The notes below the pieces were generated by a model. It saw only the letters and a program-made list of their open reading frames with translations, ran no database searches and was not told the DNA's origin. 64,000 nucleotides of DNA from NCBI GenBank assembly GCA_025504975.1, contig JANUWI010000012.1, positions 930,001-994,000 of the forward strand, read 5' to 3'. Every line of letters starts with the position of its first letter. Position 1 is the stretch's first letter. This document shows positions 43,901-57,900 of the stretch, piece after piece. This DNA is from Plenodomus lindquistii (lineage: Eukaryota; Ascomycota; Dothideomycetes; Pleosporales; Leptosphaeriaceae). The translations under genes and the position numbers were made by a program.

Positions 43901-46250
43901 TATCTATAATTAAAGTATTTTAAAATTATAAAAATTTATAGTATTTAATAGTCTATTAGTACGCATATTAGATTATTAGTTTCTAATAGTTTAAACTACT
44001 ATTTTTAAATACTTTAATAATTACTAGAAGCTTTTTATTATAGATTTTATAATTATATTTAGCTAGAGTTATTTTATAGAAAAAAAATATAACTAGGCGT
44101 AGTATTTTTTTTTATTTATCTATAAAAAAACTACTATAGTAATAGAGTTAGAAGTATCTATTTCTAACTATAATTCTAGATTAGTATTAAAGTAGATAAA
44201 AACACTAGCTATATTTAAAGCATTTTTTAACTTATTAATTATTTAGATAGCTAGTAAATTAAATAATAATAGAAATTAATACTTTTAATTTTTACTATTA
44301 ATTTTTTTTCTAAGTAAATGCAGTTAGCGCTTTTACTATAGAGGAAAATCCTTTAATAAACCTTTAGTAGAAATTAGTAAAGTTTAAAAAAGCTTATATA
44401 TTTTTAATACTTTTTAAAATCTACTACTATAAAACTATTTCTATTTTCTTTAAATCTATTTTAATTTTTTTAGTTATAAAGATAAGTTCTAGATACTTTA
44501 TATATTTAACTTTAAATTAGTATTTAGTAAAGTCTAAATATATATCTATAGCTTATAGCTTATAAAGAACCTTTAGTATATCTTTTTTATAGACCTTTTT
44601 ATTATTATTATATATATAAATTAGAATATTATTAAAGTAGGCTATAAACAAATATTAAAAAACTCATATAATATTTTATTAATAGAAGTATAAAACGTAT
44701 TTAGAGTATTATAGAGCTTAAAAGGTATAATAAAGTATTTATAGAAACTTTACTTTATTAAAAAAGTATTTTTTTTATTATCTTTTTTTAATTAGACTAT
44801 ATTAAAAGTAGTAAGTATATTAATAATATTTATTTACCTAACTTTAGCTATATAAGCTAAAGTCTTTTTAATTACTAAAAAAGTATTTTAATTTTTTTTA
44901 TTAATAGTATCTAACGCTTAGTAATCTACATAGATATATAGTTTACTACTAGATTTTTTTACTATAAAAACTAAAGTAGCGTATAGAGATATACTTAGTT
45001 AAATAAAGCTATATTATAGTATACTATTAATATAAACTTTTATAGCTTCTATTTCTATATTACTAAGTTTATATATATTTAGTTTAGATACTTATTCTAT
45101 ATTAATATTAATAGCGTAGTTTATACCTAGCTATTATAAAAGTAGCTAGCCTACTATAGTAGAGTTTAAAATATTTTTTAACCTATCTATATTATAGACC
45201 TATACTAGTACTATAGCGTAGATTTTTTATTTAGAAAAAATAGGTTATTTAAGTTTAAATATATATTTATTAAAGTTTTTTTTAGATAACTACAGCATAT
45301 TATATAAAGTTATTAAAAACTTCTTTTCTATATTCTTTCTAGCTATTTAGAGAGTTATTAGAGAAATATTTAAGCTTATTCTATTTATAGAGTTTAATCT
45401 AAATAGTCTATTTTAGCTAGCGTAGAGTAGATGTATATATAGTTTATACTAAAATAGTATAGATTTATCTAGCTTTAGTATTATAGCGTATATTACTTAT
45501 AGTAAGTAAACTATAATTAAAAATAGTTTTAAAAAGTTCTTTACTAATATAGTAACTAATATAGTAAAAAAAGTTAAATATTATTAACTTTAGGCTTCTA
45601 AAACTAATATATAGCCTATAAATATCTAACTAGTTTATTTTAAAAATAATATTATAGCTATCTATATTAGTAATATAGTAGAGTACTATACTAATATATA
45701 TTCTAGATTTAATAGAAATTTCTACTACTTAGTATATAGTATCTACCTTTTTACTATCTATAAATATTACTTTAAATAGGTATATAATATTTATTTTATA
45801 AAAGCTTTACTTTACTATAAAAGTAGAATATATAAAGCACGTGCTTACTTCTATATTAGCTAAAATTTTAGTTTACTTCTATTTCTAGGTAGAAAGTATA
45901 TAAAAGTTAAATTTAAATTAATAAAAAAAATTAAAAAAATTAGTAGTAGATATAGTAAAAATCTAGTATATTTATTTTATAGTTTATTTATAAAAAAAAG
46001 TTAGTATAGCTACTATTTCTAAGTATTAATATTAAGTAGTAATATAGTATAAAGCTTATATAGAGTTATACTATTTATACTTCTATATATAGTTTTATTT
46101 AGAAGCTAGTAAAAATTCTCTATAGGCTTACCTATATTATTTAGATCTAGTTTTTTTTTAGTTTTAGTTTTACTATTTTTATTTTTTTTATTATTATTAT
46201 TTTTTTTAAGTTAGTAATCTACCTCTATTATATAAAGCTTAGCTAAAATA
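43900..46250 (-). mobile_element. Ty3/Gypsy pol relic
   Basis: Minus-strand translation around 44,630-44,660 gives FIAYFNNILIYIY, the RIP-altered form of the reverse transcriptase YxDDILIYS motif. Downstream (about 44,340-44,390) comes FLNFTNFY.RFIKGFSSI, matching the FLGFxNFYRRFIxxFS segment after the RT core. Order and spacing are right for Gypsy pol read right to left. Many stops; no intact frame. Ends are approximate. Confidence 0.72.
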
Positions 46251-46504
46251 AAGTCTATTTTCTATTTATATTTATTCTAGAAAAGTATAGTATAGCTAGT
46301 ATAGTTTTACGTCTAATAGCTATAATTACTATATTAGAAATAGACTTTAGCTTTAGTTATAGTTACTTTCTATTTATTTATATACTAGATTATAGCTTTT
46401 TTTAGTTATTATTTATGTATTTTTCTATTACTATTATAGTTACTTAGAGAGCGCTTTTATATTTTAGAGAAGTTTAGAAAACCTATATAGTAGTAATTAG
46501 TATA

Positions 46505-48366
46505 ATGTACTTTATAGATAAGCAGTCTATATAGATAAGTAGTCTATCTCTACTAAAACCCTACTAAAACTATATTCTATTCTAGTTTAAAGTAGTATAA
46601 TATAGCGCTGCACAGCGTAAAACTAGCCTAAATACTATTCTATAACTACTTCTACTTTACTTTTATATATTTATAAGTTATGCTTTATTTTATAGCACTA
46701 TATATAGTATTATACCTGCTTATAGCTTTTACTAGCCTACTTTTTTTTTTTACTTTTTTTCTATTACTACGCGCTCTAAACTTTTTTAAAGTAGTTAAAT
46801 ATAGGCTTTTTTTAGCTATAAAGTTATTTTTATACTAAACCTACTTTTTTTTATATAATTTATAATACGTAGCGGCTTTATTAGTAGTCTAAAGTTTAGT
46901 AATTTTTTTCTACGCTAATACTAGCTTATGCGTAATAATTACAGCCTTTTTTAATACTTTTTTAAAAGCTTTAACTATAAAAGTTAGTAAGCTATCTATA
47001 TACCTCTAAATTTTTACTTTTATAAGTATTAATTATAACTTTAGTTTAAAAGTATTATTTAGAGTTTATAACTACTAGAGTTTATTATTAATAGAAAGTA
47101 GTAATAGAGTGTATAACTAGATTTTAAAATATAATATAACTAACTCTAGTTTATATAGAACTAGTCTAGCGCTTTAAAACTTTTTTTAGATATTACTAGA
47201 AATTATTATAGCTTTATAAGCGCGTATAAAGTAAAGCAGGAATTTAAGCTTTATAATATATATAATATAGTTATATATAAACTTTTTAGCTTAGTAGCTA
47301 TACGCCTATTTTAAAAAAATAAAATAACTTATATTAAATAGCTAGAGAAGGTGTAATAAGTAAAAAAGTATATATATAGTAATAATTTTTTTTTTTATAG
47401 TATTACTAGAATTTAAGCAAGTTATAGCTTTTATAGCTATTAATAATAAGTAGCTAGTACCCTTTAACAGTACGCGTTTTAGTATAGGTATTAAAGTGCT
47501 CTAGCTACTAATATCTAAGCTTATTAGTTATTTAGCTATTTTTAAAGACTATAATAATCTAATTTCTAGGTAGGCTATTCTTTTTATACTAGGCTAAAAA
47601 ATAGTAGCAGCCTTTAAAAATAATAAAAGGTAGAATAGTCTATTCTATTATATTAATTCTCTAGATAACTATTATTTACTTCTAGTTGCTCTACTAGACT
47701 ACTTTTAGTTATTTTTAATACTTTAAAGCTATAATAACTACTTCTATTAATATCTAGCCTATTATAAAGCCTATTTTATTAAAGTTATATATATTTTTAT
47801 TCTAGATACTATACTTTTTTTTTATATTAGCTACTAGTTTAAACTAAGTTTTAATAATTTTTAAAATTTTATATAGAGCTCTTTTATAGTTATACTTGCA
47901 ATTAAACTTTACTTTAAACTTAAAGCGGCGCTTAATAAACGTACTAGGCTAGTTTATACTAATATAGTCTAAATTACGCTTATTATATAATAAATTAGCT
48001 ATATCTACTATAGCTATAAGCTTTAAAAAAAATCTTTACGTATACAGTTTAAGTATATACTAAATAATTACCTTTTTTTTATTTTTATTTAGTTTTTTTA
48101 AATTAGGCGTATAATTTCTACGTAGAGGTTAACTAGTGCGTTTTTAATATAAAATAGTATAGAAGACGTTATAAATAGCTGCAGCGCGTTATAAAAAAAG
48201 ATTTATATTTTATTTTAAAGCCTATAGCGTAAGCTGTATCTAAGCTTTATTAGAAAGTTCTATCTAGTATTATTAGTAGAATATTATATAGATGTGTGTA
48301 GTTTTAGTAAAGTTTTAATAGAGATAGACTACTTATCTATGTAAACTACTTGTCTATAAAGTATAT
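46505..48366 (-). mobile_element. Fot1/pogo-like DNA transposon, copy C
   Basis: 1,862 bp between TA dinucleotides (46,503-46,504 and 48,367-48,368), with the same TIR and tandem TIR units as the other copies. Same orientation as copy B and roughly 90% similar to it by eye, with C/T and G/A differences dominating. Transposase dead, minus strand. Confidence 0.85.
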
Positions 48367-48368
48367 TA

Positions 48369-50500
48369 GTAGGTATTAAATGCGTTTCTACTAATATTAA
48401 TCTAATATTAAATAAAGTTTATATATAAAATAGCTTCTAAAAACTATACTAGAGTACTAGACTAAGTATTATTAAAGTTAATAAACGCGTTTATAGCTAG
48501 GCTAGATTATATAAACTAATAAATATATTTAACTATAGTAAACTTAGATTTAGTAATAAACTTAATAGTAGATATAAAATAACTTTTCTATTTTATAAAT
48601 ATTTTATTATTTATTATTTTAAAAGAACTATTTTAGAGCTTAGTTTAAATATCTAATATTTTTTTATAAATAGATTTACTATAGTATAGGTTAAGCGTAT
48701 TTAGTAGATTATAGAAATTAGTAAATTTTAGATTATTAATTATAAACTAGGTAGTGCTACGTACTCTACTTTCTAGATACTATAGTTATTAGTTATTTAG
48801 TAAAGTTTTATATTTTTATAAAGATCTTTTTAAGTAGCTATAATATAAAGCAGCTAGTATTAAAAAGAATATAAAGGTTAGTTTTTAAAAATAGGCGTTA
48901 TATATAGATAGAGGTAGTTTATTACTAAAATAGTAAAAATACGCTTCTAAAAAAAGTAATAAGTATATTTAAAATAACTAAATATATTACTTATTTATTT
49001 ATATAAATTAAATATAATCTATTATAAAAGCATTTTAATATTTCTATATACTTATATAATAGCTATAATAGAAACTATTATATCTATTATTAGCTAGTAT
49101 ATGTATTTACTATTAGCTATTATATATATCTATTACTAGCTATAATAGACACTATTATAGCTATTTATTATATAATACATAATATTATAGAGCTGCCTAT
49201 TAGGCTAGCGCTATATTATCTATTTATAGTTTATAGTTTTTATCTATTATAAAGGGATTATAATACTATTTTTCTTTTCTAGATAGTTTATTTTTAAACT
49301 ATATAATCTATTAGCGCTATATTAGTTATTACTAATATCTCTATATTTTTAAACTATAGAGTAATACTATATTTTCTAATTTCTATAAACGCTAACTACG
49401 CTTTTTATTAGAAATTTTTTTCTATAAAATTATTACTAAAGTTTTTTATAATTATTATTTTTCTAGAGGACTTAATTATTTTATTATATCTAACTTGTAG
49501 TTAAAGTACGCTAAGTACACTTATTAAAAAAAAGCGTATATAAATATATTCTAGAAGTTATTAAATAAAATTTAAAATAAATATTAAAAAAAAGTAAATA
49601 AAAATAAATAGTTATTTATAACTAATATTTTACGCTTATTATATAATAAGTAAAATCCTAGAATAGATAAAAAAGCGTATTTAGTAAAAGGCTTTATACT
49701 TGATATTAGAGTTTAAAGTAGAAACTAAAAAAGTAAACTTAGAGATATTAAATTATTCTATAGCGTCTATTAGTAGAGCTTTTTTGCCTATAATATAGAT
49801 AACTTTTAGTTTATTAGATTAATCTATTATAGAGTATAGTTATACTTTATTTTCTAGTAATACTATACTAGTAGCTAGAGACAGTTTATAAAGTTTATTT
49901 CTAGTTTCTATATATTTTCTAAATTATTTTACTCTAACTATTTTACTAAATACTTTTTATTACTTTATTTTTTTTAATATATTATTATTTTTTTAACTTT
50001 AAACTTATTATCTTTCTATTATTTATAATAGAAGGTTATTAGTAATACAGTTACAAAGTTAGCTAGTTCTAGTATATTTATATAGAATCTAGAATATACT
50101 TTAGTATTAAATAGAAAGTTAAATGTGTATATAACTAGTCTTTTCTAATTTTTAACTAAAAATAGTTTAACTTTAACGTAGTTTAATCTATAATTAGATT
50201 ATATTATATAAAAGTTTTTTATAAAAAAATATACTTTATTCTTTTTTTTTAGCTAAAGTGCTGTTTTTTATTTTTTATTAATATATAAAATACTACTACG
50301 TTAAACATCTAGAAGAGCTTTATTTAATCTTTTTTTTAACTCTTTTTAGTTTTTTAGCTATAATTATAGCTGCTTCTGTCTATTAATAGAGTAATATTCT
50401 AGTAAAAAAATTTAGGTATTTTTTATAGTTAGTAAAATATAGAGTTTATTATATATACTCTAGAACTTTATTATTATATACTATCTAAACTATAGGTAAT
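48369..50500. other. Unassigned RIP-degenerate sequence
   Basis: AT-rich DNA with no clear element boundaries. Its right part may be the C-terminal pol and flank of the minus-strand Gypsy relic that follows. Short repeats of TATATCTATTACTAGCTATAATAG type occur near 49,080-49,160. Confidence 0.35.
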
Positions 50501-53500
50501 AGTAAAATCTAATTATTTTATTACTAATTAATATATATCTATAAGTAGGCTTTTATAGTGTAATTTATTTACTCTATCTATTTATTTATTTCTAGATAAA
50601 AAGCTATAGATAGTTTCTATTACGTTCTAATAGTAGTAAAAAGTAATATCTAAAAGTCTAATATAAATAGCTTATTTTAGTTACTAATAATTGACTTTAG
50701 AATGCTATAATATCTAATAATTTTATTAATAAAAATATATACTAGCTATACTACTATAACGTTTTTTCTAAATAGAATATACTTAGCTATTTTTATAAAT
50801 TAATTAGGTATAACTATAATTACGTTATATATAAATCTAGTAACTAGATTTTTTAATAGTAGTAAACCTATTACAAAGTCTATAGAGATGTTTTTCTAAA
50901 GTATTAAAAGTAGTTCTAGTATTTATATCTCTCTATAAAGTGCGTGTATACTATACTTATTCTTCTAATAGTCTATATATTTATTAATAAAGTCTAGAAC
51001 TTAATCCTTTATATTTCTAAACTAGTAACTCTATTAAATTAGTTATATAATATATTAAATGCCTAGGTAACTATATATAGAGTTTTTATAGTAGCTTTAA
51101 ATAACTACTTTCTATAACTTCTCTATAAATTTAGGTGTAATAGTAAGTACTACGCTAAATATTCTAGTAGGTTCTAATAATCTATCTTTATTAGCTTTAA
51201 AAATTATATTTTTAATAGTTGTTTTTTAATCCTATAATGTTTATTTTTTAGCTAAAAGTATTAGCTTTACTATTATTTTTATATAGAGTCTATATAATTT
51301 TCAATTTGTACTAGCCTAGTATTTCTAACTATTATACTTATTATCTATTAAAGGTTTTTATTATAGTAAAGTTTATAATATACTTTATAGTTTAGTAGTC
51401 TATATAGTTAAGCAGTTTACTCTACTAAAACTCTACTAAAACTATATATACTAATATAATATTCTACTAATAATACTAGATAAAGCTTTCTAATAAAGCT
51501 TAGATATAGCTTATAATATAGACTTTAAAATAAAATATAAATTTTTTTTTATAATACACTATAGCTATCTATAACAATTTCTATACTACTTTCTATTAAA
51601 AACACGCTAGTTAACCTCTATAGAGTGATTATATACCTAATTAAAGAAAACTAGATAAAAATAAAAAAAAGGTAATTATTTAGTATATATTTAAGCTATA
51701 TATATAAAAATTTCTTTTAAAGCTTATAGCTATAGTAAATATAGCTAATTTATTACGTAATAAACGTAATCTAGACTCTATTATTATAAACTAGTATAGT
51801 ACGTTTATAAAGCGCTACTCTAAATTTAAAGTAAAGTTTAATTATAAATATAACTATAAAAAAGCTTTTTATAAAAACTCTAAAATTATTTAAGCCTAGT
51901 TCTAGTTAATAGCTAATATAAAAAAAAAGTATAGTATCTAAAATAAAAATATATATAATTTTAATAAAATAGGCTTTATAATAGGCTAGAAATTAATAGA
52001 AGTAATTATTATAGCTTTAGAGAATTTAAAATAAATAAAAGTAGTCTAGTAGAGTAACTAGAAGTAGATAATAGTTATATAGAGAATTAATATAATAGAA
52101 TAAACTATTCTACTTTTTATTATTTTTAAAGGCTACTACTACTTTTTAGTCTAGCATAAAAAAATAGTCTATCTAGAAATTAGATTATTATAGTCTCTAA
52201 AAATAGCTAGATAACTAATAAGCTTAGATTTTAGTAGTTAAAGTACTTTAATACCTATACTAAAATACATACTATTAAAAAGTCCTAGTTACTAATTATT
52301 AATAGCTATAAAAACTATAATTTATATAAATTTAAGTAATACTACTAGAAAAACAAAACTATTACTATATATATACTTTTTTATTTATTATACTTTCTAT
52401 AGCTATTTAATATAGGTTATTTTATACTTTTAAAGTAGGTATATAGCTACTAAGTTAAAAAGCTTATATATAATTATATTATATATATTATAAAGTTTAA
52501 ATTTTTTCTATACTTTATACGCGCCTATAACGCTATAATTACGCCTAGTAATATTAAAAAAAGGTTTTAAAATACTAGACTAGTTTTTTATAACCTAGAA
52601 TTAGTTATATTACGCTTTAACGTCTAGTTACGCACTCTATTACTACTTTTTATTAATAATAAGCTCTAGTAGTTATAAACTCTAAGTAATACTTTTAAAT
52701 TTAGGTTTTAATTAATATTTATAAAAGTAAAAATTTAGAGGTATATAGATAGTTTACTAATTTCTATAGTTAAAGCTTTTAAAAAAACATTAAAAAAAGC
52801 TGTTATTATAGCGTATAAACTAGTATTAGTATAAAAAAAAATTACTAAACTTTAAACTACTAATAAAGCCTCTACACGTTATAGATTATATAAAAAAAAG
52901 TAGGTTTAGTAGAAAAGTAACTTTATAATTAAAAAAGGCCTATATTTAACTACTTTAAAAAAGTTTAAAGCGTGTAATAATAGAAAAAAGGTAAAAAAAA
53001 AATGTAGGCTAGTAAAGGCTTTAAATAGATATAATACTATATAAAGTGCTATAAAATAGAGTATAACTTCTAAACGTGTAAAAAGAAAATAAAAGTAGTT
53101 ATAGAATAGTATTTTAACTTATTCTATACTATATAGTGCTATATTATACTATTATAGACTAGAATAGAGTATAGTTTTAGTAAAGTTTTAGTAAAGTAAA
53201 CTATTTAACTATATAGACTGCTTAACTATAAAGTATATTAAAGTTTTTATAATCTAAAAATATTATAAGTTCTAAACAGCTTTCTACGTAGAGACCCTAG
53301 TGCTCTAATATATTAATAATAGCTATAAATTCTTTATTATATATGTTATAATTCTTTTTAAGTGCTATAAATTTTCTAGAGTAGTATATAATTAGATACT
53401 ATTTATTATCTTATTTTTATAATACTACTACGCCTATTATAAAGTCTAATATATCTATTTTAAAGTGTAATAATTTACTACTTTAAAAGAATACTAATAT

Positions 53501-54165
53501 TAGTAGTTTTATATATACCTACTTTATATTATTAAATATAGTTTTTTTACTTTATTTTTATCTCTAAGCTTGTTTTTTTCTAGTTAGCTTTATAAAAGGC
53601 GCTACTTTTTTAGAGAAATCTTTAATAAACTATTAGTTAAAGTTTATAAATTTAAAAAATAACTAGATATTTTTTATAGATTTAGGTATAGGCTAGTCTA
53701 TAACTATTTTTATTCTATTTTTATTTATTTTTACTCTATAGATACTAACTATATATTCTAAAAACTCTATTTCTTTTTTATACTACTTATATTTTTTAGG
53801 TTCTAATTATTAGTTATACTGCCTAAGTATAGTTAGAACTTATCTAATATACTAGATATATTCCTATTTATTATTTAAGTATATAAAAATATTATTAAAA
53901 TAAATAATAATAAATATATCTAGGTATTTTTTTAAAATATTATTAATAAAAGCCTAATATATTACTAGAGCGTTAGTAGAACTAAAAAGTATTACTATAT
54001 ACTTATAGGTGCTATAGTATATTCTAAATGCTATTTTCTATTCTTTATCTACTTTTATATAGATAAAGTTATACGCGCTTTATAAATCTAATACTATAAA
54101 AATCTTTATATAAGCTAATTAATTCTTTAACTCTAATATATTAGGTAATAGGTATTAATTTTTAG
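50500..54165 (-). mobile_element. Ty3/Gypsy pol relic, split by Fot1-like copy D
   Basis: Minus strand, read right to left. Reverse transcriptase near 54,150-53,870 (YLLPNILELKN, then DIFIIIYFNNIFIYLN, i.e. YFDDIFIYL); the connection segment at about 53,660-53,580 (FFKFINFN..FIKDFSKKVAPF); then, left of copy D, an integrase remnant at about 51,000-50,850 (a RIP-altered DFVxGLLPSK-like run followed by an IVVIDRLTKY-like region). The break at 51,378-53,238 falls between RT and integrase, in the RNase H region. Stops throughout. Confidence 0.72.
51378..53238 (+). mobile_element. Fot1/pogo-like DNA transposon, copy D, uninterrupted
   Basis: 1,861 bp between TA dinucleotides (51,376-51,377 and 53,239-53,240), with TIRs as in copy A and the same orientation. 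It carries the empty version of the Copia-1 target at about 52,058. The plus-strand transposase is recognisable through RIP damage (PFIIFKG, TNKLRF.WLKYFNTYTK, LLIIN). It lies inside the minus-strand Gypsy relic. Confidence 0.87.
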
Positions 54166-54169
54166 TTAT

Positions 54170-54587
54170 TAGAATAAAGCTATATTCTATTATAATTATA
54201 ACTTTTAGCTATAGAAGCCCTTTTATAAGCTACCTTTATTTTTCTCTATATAAGCTTATTAAAAATAGGAGACTATACTAACCTCTATTTAAACTAACTC
54301 TATACTATACCTAGTCTAAATTTTATAAAAATCTCTACTCTACTATTACCTACGTGCTAATATAGTAGAGGACAAAAAAACTCTCTATAAAGGCCTAGAA
54401 CTACTACTAAATTCTACTCTATATAGCTTACTTTTTTAAAAGAACTATAAAAGTATAATTTTTTTTATTTTTTTATATAAAAGTTATAAAAATATAATTT
54501 ATTTAGTTTTTTAATCTATATATACTTCTATATACTTTTAAACTAATTTAGATACTTTTTAGTACTTTATATTTTTAAACTATTATA
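54170..54587. repeat. LTR-like repeat (about 415 bp), copy 2
   Basis: Matches 13,084-13,498 and 61,245-61,659 over its whole length and diverges from both immediately outside. Contains the conserved ACTATTACCTACGTGCTAAT block. It lies next to the Gypsy RT remnant. A target duplication is not clear here. Confidence 0.65.
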
Positions 54588-54999
54588 TTATAAAAGAATT
54601 ATTTTTTTACTAGTAACAGCCTATATAATATTATTAATTTATTTAAAAGAATTACTTAAATTTTTTAGTTAACTAGCCTTTAAAACTTTTTTAGTTCTAG
54701 CTCTAATTAGCGCTAATAAATCTATTAATAATTCTAGAAATAGATTTTAGAAATTTTAGATTAACTAAAGTCTATAAGTTTAGATTTCTATAGTATTACT
54801 AGTTTAAATTACTTTTAGAAAAGTTATATTAGATAGCGCTAAAGTAGAGATTTAGAGACTACTAATAATTTAGTAAAATTAAAAGTAAAGCTAATACCTA
54901 TCTCTATTAATAGATAATAGATTTTATTTTTTAAAAAATAAAATAAAATAACTAGCTTTTACAAAAGGTCTATAAACTTATTAAATATTTAAAATAAAG

Positions 55000-57900
55000 A
55001 AAATAACTAATACTAGCTAATTAAAGAATAATTAGAGTTAGATAAAAGCTAGATCTATTTTAGTAGAACCTAGAAATTAACTAACTATAACCTCTAATAA
55101 TACTATAGAAATAATAGCCTAGCTATACGCTAAATTAGCAGCTTTATAGGCTAAAATAAAATTTATTAAAAAAAAAAACTTTATTTAACTTTATTTCTAG
55201 ATTTATTTCTATTTTTAACTAAAAACTTTTAAAGTTATTAATATTACTAGTTAACTAGATTACTTTCTAAAGCTTTTTTTTATATTTTTAAAAAGCTATA
55301 TTTATTAAAGCGCACTTCTTCTATTTCTAAACTATTAGATAGAAAGGACTTTATTTATAGATAATAGAAAGCTTTAATACTAGATTAATTTAAAATTAAT
55401 AGTAATTACTACTATTTTAAGTATGTTTATATAGTACTAGTTTAGAGTAGTACTTCTAGTCTAGCTAAAAAGTATTATAAACTCTAATACCTATTTAATA
55501 ATAAAGCTAACTACTTTTTTTTTATAAAAGTAATAATAGCTACGCTTAATACATACTTTATTATAGATAATAAATAAGCTAAAATATATAATATTTTTAA
55601 CTAACTATATATAGAGAAAAATAAAACCTTTTTTACTTTTAAAGTATATTTTTTAAGCTATACTATAAAAAAATATATACTATATTTAGAATAGATTTAC
55701 TATATATAGGTAAAAATAACTTCTAGCCTATATATTTCTAGTTAAAAGTTTAAGTATACCTAGAATAATTTCTTTCTAGATATAATAGAGTACTTTACTA
55801 CTTTTAATATAGAAAAAAAAACCTACCTAAAATATATATATTATTAGAACTTTTTTTATAATAGTACTACTAAGTTCTAAGCTAGAACTTTAGTATAATC
55901 TAGTTTAGATACTTTTAGAAAAAAAACTTTAGAAAATACTATACTATATATAGCTCTCTAAACTTTTTTATAATTAACTATAGTACCTCTATAGTAAATA
56001 ATAGCTACTTTAGCTTCTAAAAAGGTACTAAGTAACTACTATAACTATAGTAAACTAGAATACTATACTAATAAATATCTATTACTATAAATAAAAAAAA
56101 ATAATTAAAAATTACTCTACTTAATATTATCACGCTACTAAAATACTAGACCTAAAAAAAAATTAAATAGAAAATAAGTAGTTCTAAAAGTATTATACTA
56201 TTTAAAATTAAGTTAAAAGTATAATTTATTAAACTTTAATTTTTTAAAACTATTTTAAAATTTTATTTTCTTATATCTACTATTTTATATAACCTAGGCG
56301 TAGATATAAAACTAGTATTATTTATTAATACTAGCGTTTAAAAATTTTTTTTTTTAAATTTATATATTATTTTTTTTTTATTTTTTTTATTTTAAACTAA
56401 AGTCTAAAAGCTACCCTACCTAGTAATAGTTAGAGAGTTTAAAAACTAAATCTTTTTACTAGTTATAGAATATATCTATTTTCATATAATTATAAATAGA
56501 TAAAAAATTCTAAACTATTTATTTATTATACTAGATCTAGAAGCCTAGGATATAATTATTAGAATATAATAGTTAAAAAAGTTTAAAATTCTACTAAATA
56601 TAGATAGATTCTAGTTATAGTAGCTAGCTATTTACTTTAAAATCTATATTTCTATTTCTCTAATTTTTATATAACTCTATTAAAGAATATTTAAAAAGTA
56701 TATTACTTTTAATATAAAAAAAATACTTTATAGAAAAAAAAGCTATATTAGAAAACTAGTAGCCTACACTTTTTAATTAATTAAATTTAGAGAATTTTTA
56801 AAGCTTTATAATACTAGAATATCTCTCTAGAGATATAAAAACTAGACTTATTTTAAAAGTCTTTTAAAACTTTTTTTAGTCTATAAATTGCTATTATCTC
56901 TACTTATACTTTCTATTTTAATATAAAAAAAATAAATTCTCTACTACTAGTCTGTATAAAATTAACTAGATTTTTAAAAACTATAATAGAAAAAATATTT
57001 AAAAGAATAACTATTTAATTTAGAACTAACTTATTTTCTACTACTAGTAGTATTAGAATATATTTAGTTTATTAGCTATAAAAAAACTACTAGAATACTA
57101 ACTATATAACTATAAAATTATTTTAAATAAACTTTTATTTAATAACTTTAGCTCTCTATATAAATAAAATACTAAAAACTTAGAAGCTATTAAAAAGTAT
57201 ATCTAGAAAAGTTTATAGAAGAGATTTATAGAAACTAGTTATAGCTTTTTTACTTTCTCTATTTTTTATATTTATAAATTAAATAAGTTACTTTATATCT
57301 ATATTAACTACTATAAATTTAACTAGCTTACCTTAAAAAATGCCTACCTAATTCTAAAAATAAATAGTTTACTAATCTATTTAAATAAAGCTAAGACTTT
57401 TACTAAGTTTAATATTTAAATAGTTTTTAATAAAATCTATATAGATCTAGAGTTTAAAAAATATACTACTTTTTATACCTACTATTAATTATATAAATAT
57501 AAAGTACTTTTTTTTAGGCTCTATAATAGCCCCTTTATTTATTAAAAGTATATAAATAATATATTTATAGATTACTTAAATAATTTCTATATTATCTACT
57601 TAGATAATATTTTAATTTACTTTAAAAATGTCTAGAGCTACTAGAGGTATATTAAACTTATTCTAGAAAAACTATAAATAGTAGAACTATAAATAGCTAT
57701 TCAAAAAAGCAAATTCTATATTATTTAAACTAAATATTTAGAATATATTCTAACTAATAAAAAAATAGAGGTAGATCTAGAAAAAGTAAAAGTACTTTAT
57801 AAGTAGGTCTAACCTACTACTATAATAGATATTAAATTTTTTCTAAAGTTTACTAAATTTTATAGATAAGTTATTTCTAAATTTTTATAAATAGCTAAGC

